This document shows positions 61,217-64,000 of a stretch of DNA of 64,000 bases, one piece after another (position 1 is the stretch's first letter; each line of letters begins with the position of its first letter). Under the pieces are notes generated by a model. It was not told where the DNA came from and searched no databases. It worked only from the letters and a program-made list of their open reading frames with translations. Both the position numbers and the translations under genes were made by a program. This stretch comes from Bolinopsis microptera. Taxonomy: Eukaryota > Ctenophora > Tentaculata > Lobata > Bolinopsidae. Location of the stretch: the NCBI RefSeq assembly GCF_026151205.1, contig NC_087080.1, positions 16,343,337 to 16,407,336 on the forward strand, given 5' to 3'.

Positions 61217-63256
61217 TCACTTGCAGAGGGGTCTGCTGAACCTGTCATCATCAGCACAGCTGTTCGTCTTGTACGCTTCCACTTCTCTCATGTACGCCTC
61301 CCACGCGCTGTTACTAGCTGCCTCCGGCTTCTTCTGTGCCTGGGCGGGGCTCTCCCGTTAATTACTTAATTGGTCGTTAATTGCTTAATTGGGTTGCGTT
61401 ATCCAATTTAGGCCAAAAGACTTTTGTATTTTTCAGCATGCGGTTTAAGTCGAACCGAACTGTTCCCATACCCACACCAGATAGAGGCCGACAAATCGCC
61501 AAAACCCAGAACTAGATTTCTAGTGGCCCGGGACACAACATCACATTGTATTATATGTTGTTGTCTAATGTACACAGTACACACATTGTGTGTATATGTT
61601 GTGTAATGTACACAGTGCACACATTGCGTGTGTATGTTGTGTAATGTACACAGTGCACACATTGTGTATATGTTGTGTAATCTGGTGTGTCCCTTAGTTG
61701 TCCGGTAGATTATTGTTAACATGCACATGATCAGGTCACCATGGTTACCATGGTGCAGGACATGCGAGTAATCGTTTTATTTATTGATAGTGCAGTTAGT
61801 AAAATACCAATAACAATACCAGTAACTTTAGAATATCATCCCCAGGAAAGGTAAAGGTAGGAAACAACAAGGAGCTATGTTAATCAGAGTATTGTATGAT
61901 AATTACAGCTGATAACCTCTCGGTGCTAAAAATACCTTTTTAACGCCCGTAACCAGTGGCTTGGCCTTCTTCTGAGGAATTCTCCGGAATAGTAAGGACT
62001 TCTTCACCGTCTGAAATGTTGCTTTCATGTTAGTTACCCAGTAGTACTAGTCACTTTTCAGCCAAATAAGTGTGCAAATGTGGGGAGATGTAGAATGTAC
62101 ATTGTAGATCAATGTTGTAACTCAGACTAAGTGAGTACTCCTACTGTCTTACTATATATATATATTCCTGCTAGTAATTTCTAAACCATGCTGAAGGACG
62201 TGTTCAATATTGTGGGCAACATGAGTCAAATCTTTAAAATAATGGCTTAACCTTGTTCAGATCTTGGTGTTAACTATGAAACGTTTCAATATTAATAACA
62301 ATAATACTAGTATACATTTTAAGATATTGCACCTTTTGTTCGGACGTTTGCTGTGTAGCCTCCTCTTCTTTCTTCTTCTCGTCCATTTTTCTCTTGAACA
62401 TCTCCATGAAGGAGCCATCATTCTGGAAATTGTTGGCTAATCCGCTAGCTTCACTGGGGTTATCTCTCCCTACACGCTGCTCTGAGAAACTCTGGGGTTG
62501 GTCCCTATCTCTCCCTACACGCTGCTCTGAGAAACTCTGGGGTTGGTCCCTATCCCTCCCAGCACGGTGCTCTGAGAAACTCTGGGGTTGGTCCCTATCC
62601 CTCCCAGCACGGTGCTCTGAGAAACTCTGGGGTTGGTCCCTGAAGTTAGTGTCTGGTCGGGTCGTGTCCCCAGCCGACGTGTTTCGGGTGTTAGAAGAGT
62701 TCTCTTGACCTTCAGAAAAGGCTGGATGGTTCCTGTTGTAGAACTCTGAATTGTCGCTCCTCTGTGAGGGTGAGCGTGATCTAGACGGGCCATGATAGTT
62801 GTCAGAAGAGCGGCCATGATAGTCTCTCCTGTCTGGAGATCGGGATCTTCTAGGGGATCTTCTAGGTGATCTTCTAGGGGATCTTCTAGGTGATCTTCTA
62901 GGTGATCTTCTAGGGGACCTCCTAGGGTTATAGTGGGGTGATCCATTCCGTCGAGAAGGTGAGCGGGACTTGTTATTGGTGCTGCTATAACCCAGCGTTG
63001 GGGAGTCATGCCTTTGGTTTTTGTAATTTTGAGAATGCGATCTTTGGTTTCTGTATTCTTGAGAATCTGATCTTTGGTTTTTGTATTCTTGAGAATGTGA
63101 CCTCCTGTAGGTTTTGGAGTCTGGTCTCCGTGACGGGGACCTGTGAGATGTTGACCGATCCCAGTGGTCACTGTGAGGTGATCTCGGTGACCTGGATCTT
63201 CGTGGTGATCGGCGGTTACGGTTGTGCGGCGGTGATCGGGAGTCTCTACCGACCAT
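61217..63256 (-). CDS. TRIR-like: TRIR-like protein with an N-terminal RS domain (copy 2)
   Basis: Exons 63256-62333, 62010-61936 and 61339-61217 have the same splice sites and phases as copy 1, giving 373 residues. The main difference is a 45-bp coding unit (RDQPQSFSEHRAGRD) present four times (about 62,465-62,650) instead of once. The RSPRRSP tract also differs in length. Other changes are few: G/R and P/S in the RS region, K/R in exon 2. In exon 3 the two changes I see are synonymous. The TRIR-like blocks NDGSFMEMFKRKM and AWEAYMREVEAYK are unchanged, so both copies look functional at the sequence level. Confidence 0.85.
61560..61680. repeat. Roughly 50-bp tandem repeat in intron 2 of TRIR-like copy 2
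   Basis: About three units containing TGTTGTGTAATGTACACAGT and CACACATTG. Copy 1 has only a single TGTTGTGTAATCTGG at the matching site, so this is an expansion in one copy. Confidence 0.8.
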
Positions 63257-63529
63257 TATAGCTGGGGAACTCAAGGGTTAGGAAAGAAAATAACAGTGTT
63301 GTAGTGGTCTGCTCAAAAACTTCCCAGGATTCGATTTCCAGTGGGAACCGAATTATGGTGTGAATGATAGTGGCTCTCATTAGAGCTGCAGATTTGGGGT
63401 TGTGTCCGAAATAAAATTCTGCTGAATTGGAAATGGGATACCCGTCTGCGGTGGATAGAATTGCTATGATTAAATCAATACCCCCCCCCCCCCCCCCCTT
63501 ATCAGCAATATATATGCTTGGAGAATGGA

Positions 63530-64000
63530 TACTGGATAGGCCATATATAATCTAGATTTATAGAATTTAAAAGCCATATAATCTAGATCTAGAGAATGAA
63601 AAGGCCATACTATCTAGATCTAGAGAATAAATAGGCCATACAATCTAGATAAAGAGAATAAATAGGCCATACAACCTAGATAAAGAGAATAAATAGGCCA
63701 TACAGCCTAGATGTAGAGAATGAAAAGGCCATACTATCTAGATCTAGAGAATAAATAGGCCATACAATCTAGATAAAGAGAATAAATAGGCCATACAATC
63801 TAGATAAAGAGAATAAATAGGCCATACAGCCTAGATGTAGAGAATAAATAGGCCATACAACCTAGATATAGAGAATAAATAGGCCATACAACCTAGATAT
63901 AGAGAATAAATAGGCCATACAACCTAGATGTAGAGAATAAATAGGCCATACAATCTAGATATAGAGAATAAATAGGCCATACAACCTAGATATAGAGAAT
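63530..64000. repeat. 31-bp minisatellite, copy 2, cut by the window end
   Basis: Same unit as 51,105-52,450, in the same position relative to the C-run and the TRIR-like gene. Confidence 0.95.

Overview
The window is eukaryotic nuclear DNA, most likely from an invertebrate animal; I cannot fix the phylum. The reasons are GT-AG introns whose phases join cleanly across many small exons, a class I sirtuin, a protein whose conserved blocks match animal TRIR (telomerase RNA component interacting RNase, human C19orf43), fragments of a CR1/Jockey-like LINE, several terminal-inverted-repeat (TIR) elements, and a very large share of tandem repeats. There are no operons, CRISPR arrays, rRNA genes or convincing tRNA genes.

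Layout. 1-3.0 kb: palindromic non-coding elements and no gene. 3.0-12.5 kb: a broken LINE split by a very homogeneous 405-bp satellite of about 17 copies. 13.2-13.6 kb: a LINE ORF1 fragment on the minus strand. 14.0-16.95 kb: a sirtuin gene (+), two coding exons recognised, with a very long tail. 17.2-20.1 kb: 12-bp and 15-bp minisatellites that hold long but meaningless open frames. 21.2-22.7 kb: a TIR element with many inverted internal copies of its end motif. 24.1-46.7 kb: one large gene (+) for a coiled-coil protein. I reconstructed 16 exons (2,400 nt, 800 codons including the stop). Its second intron (14.45 kb) holds a C-rich array and about 10.8 kb of a 167-bp satellite, and other introns hold further arrays. 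49.0-50.8 kb (-): an RS-rich TRIR-like gene, convergent with the coiled-coil gene.

From about 52.8 kb to the window end the 3' half of the coiled-coil gene (exons 10-16) and the whole TRIR-like gene occur again in the same order and orientation. The copies differ in array lengths, in a 788-bp insertion with an 8-bp target duplication (copy 2 only), and in a 45-bp coding repeat (one unit in copy 1, four in copy 2). Exon differences are almost all synonymous. This is either a real tandem segmental duplication or two haplotypes placed end to end by the assembler.

The most unusual pattern is that several intronic minisatellites are built from splice junctions of the coiled-coil gene. A 25-bp array repeats the acceptor and first bases of exon 10. 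A 55-bp array repeats the end of exon 13 with its donor. A 66-bp repeat carries the exon 14 acceptor. In copy 2 the end of the last exon is itself amplified about ten times.
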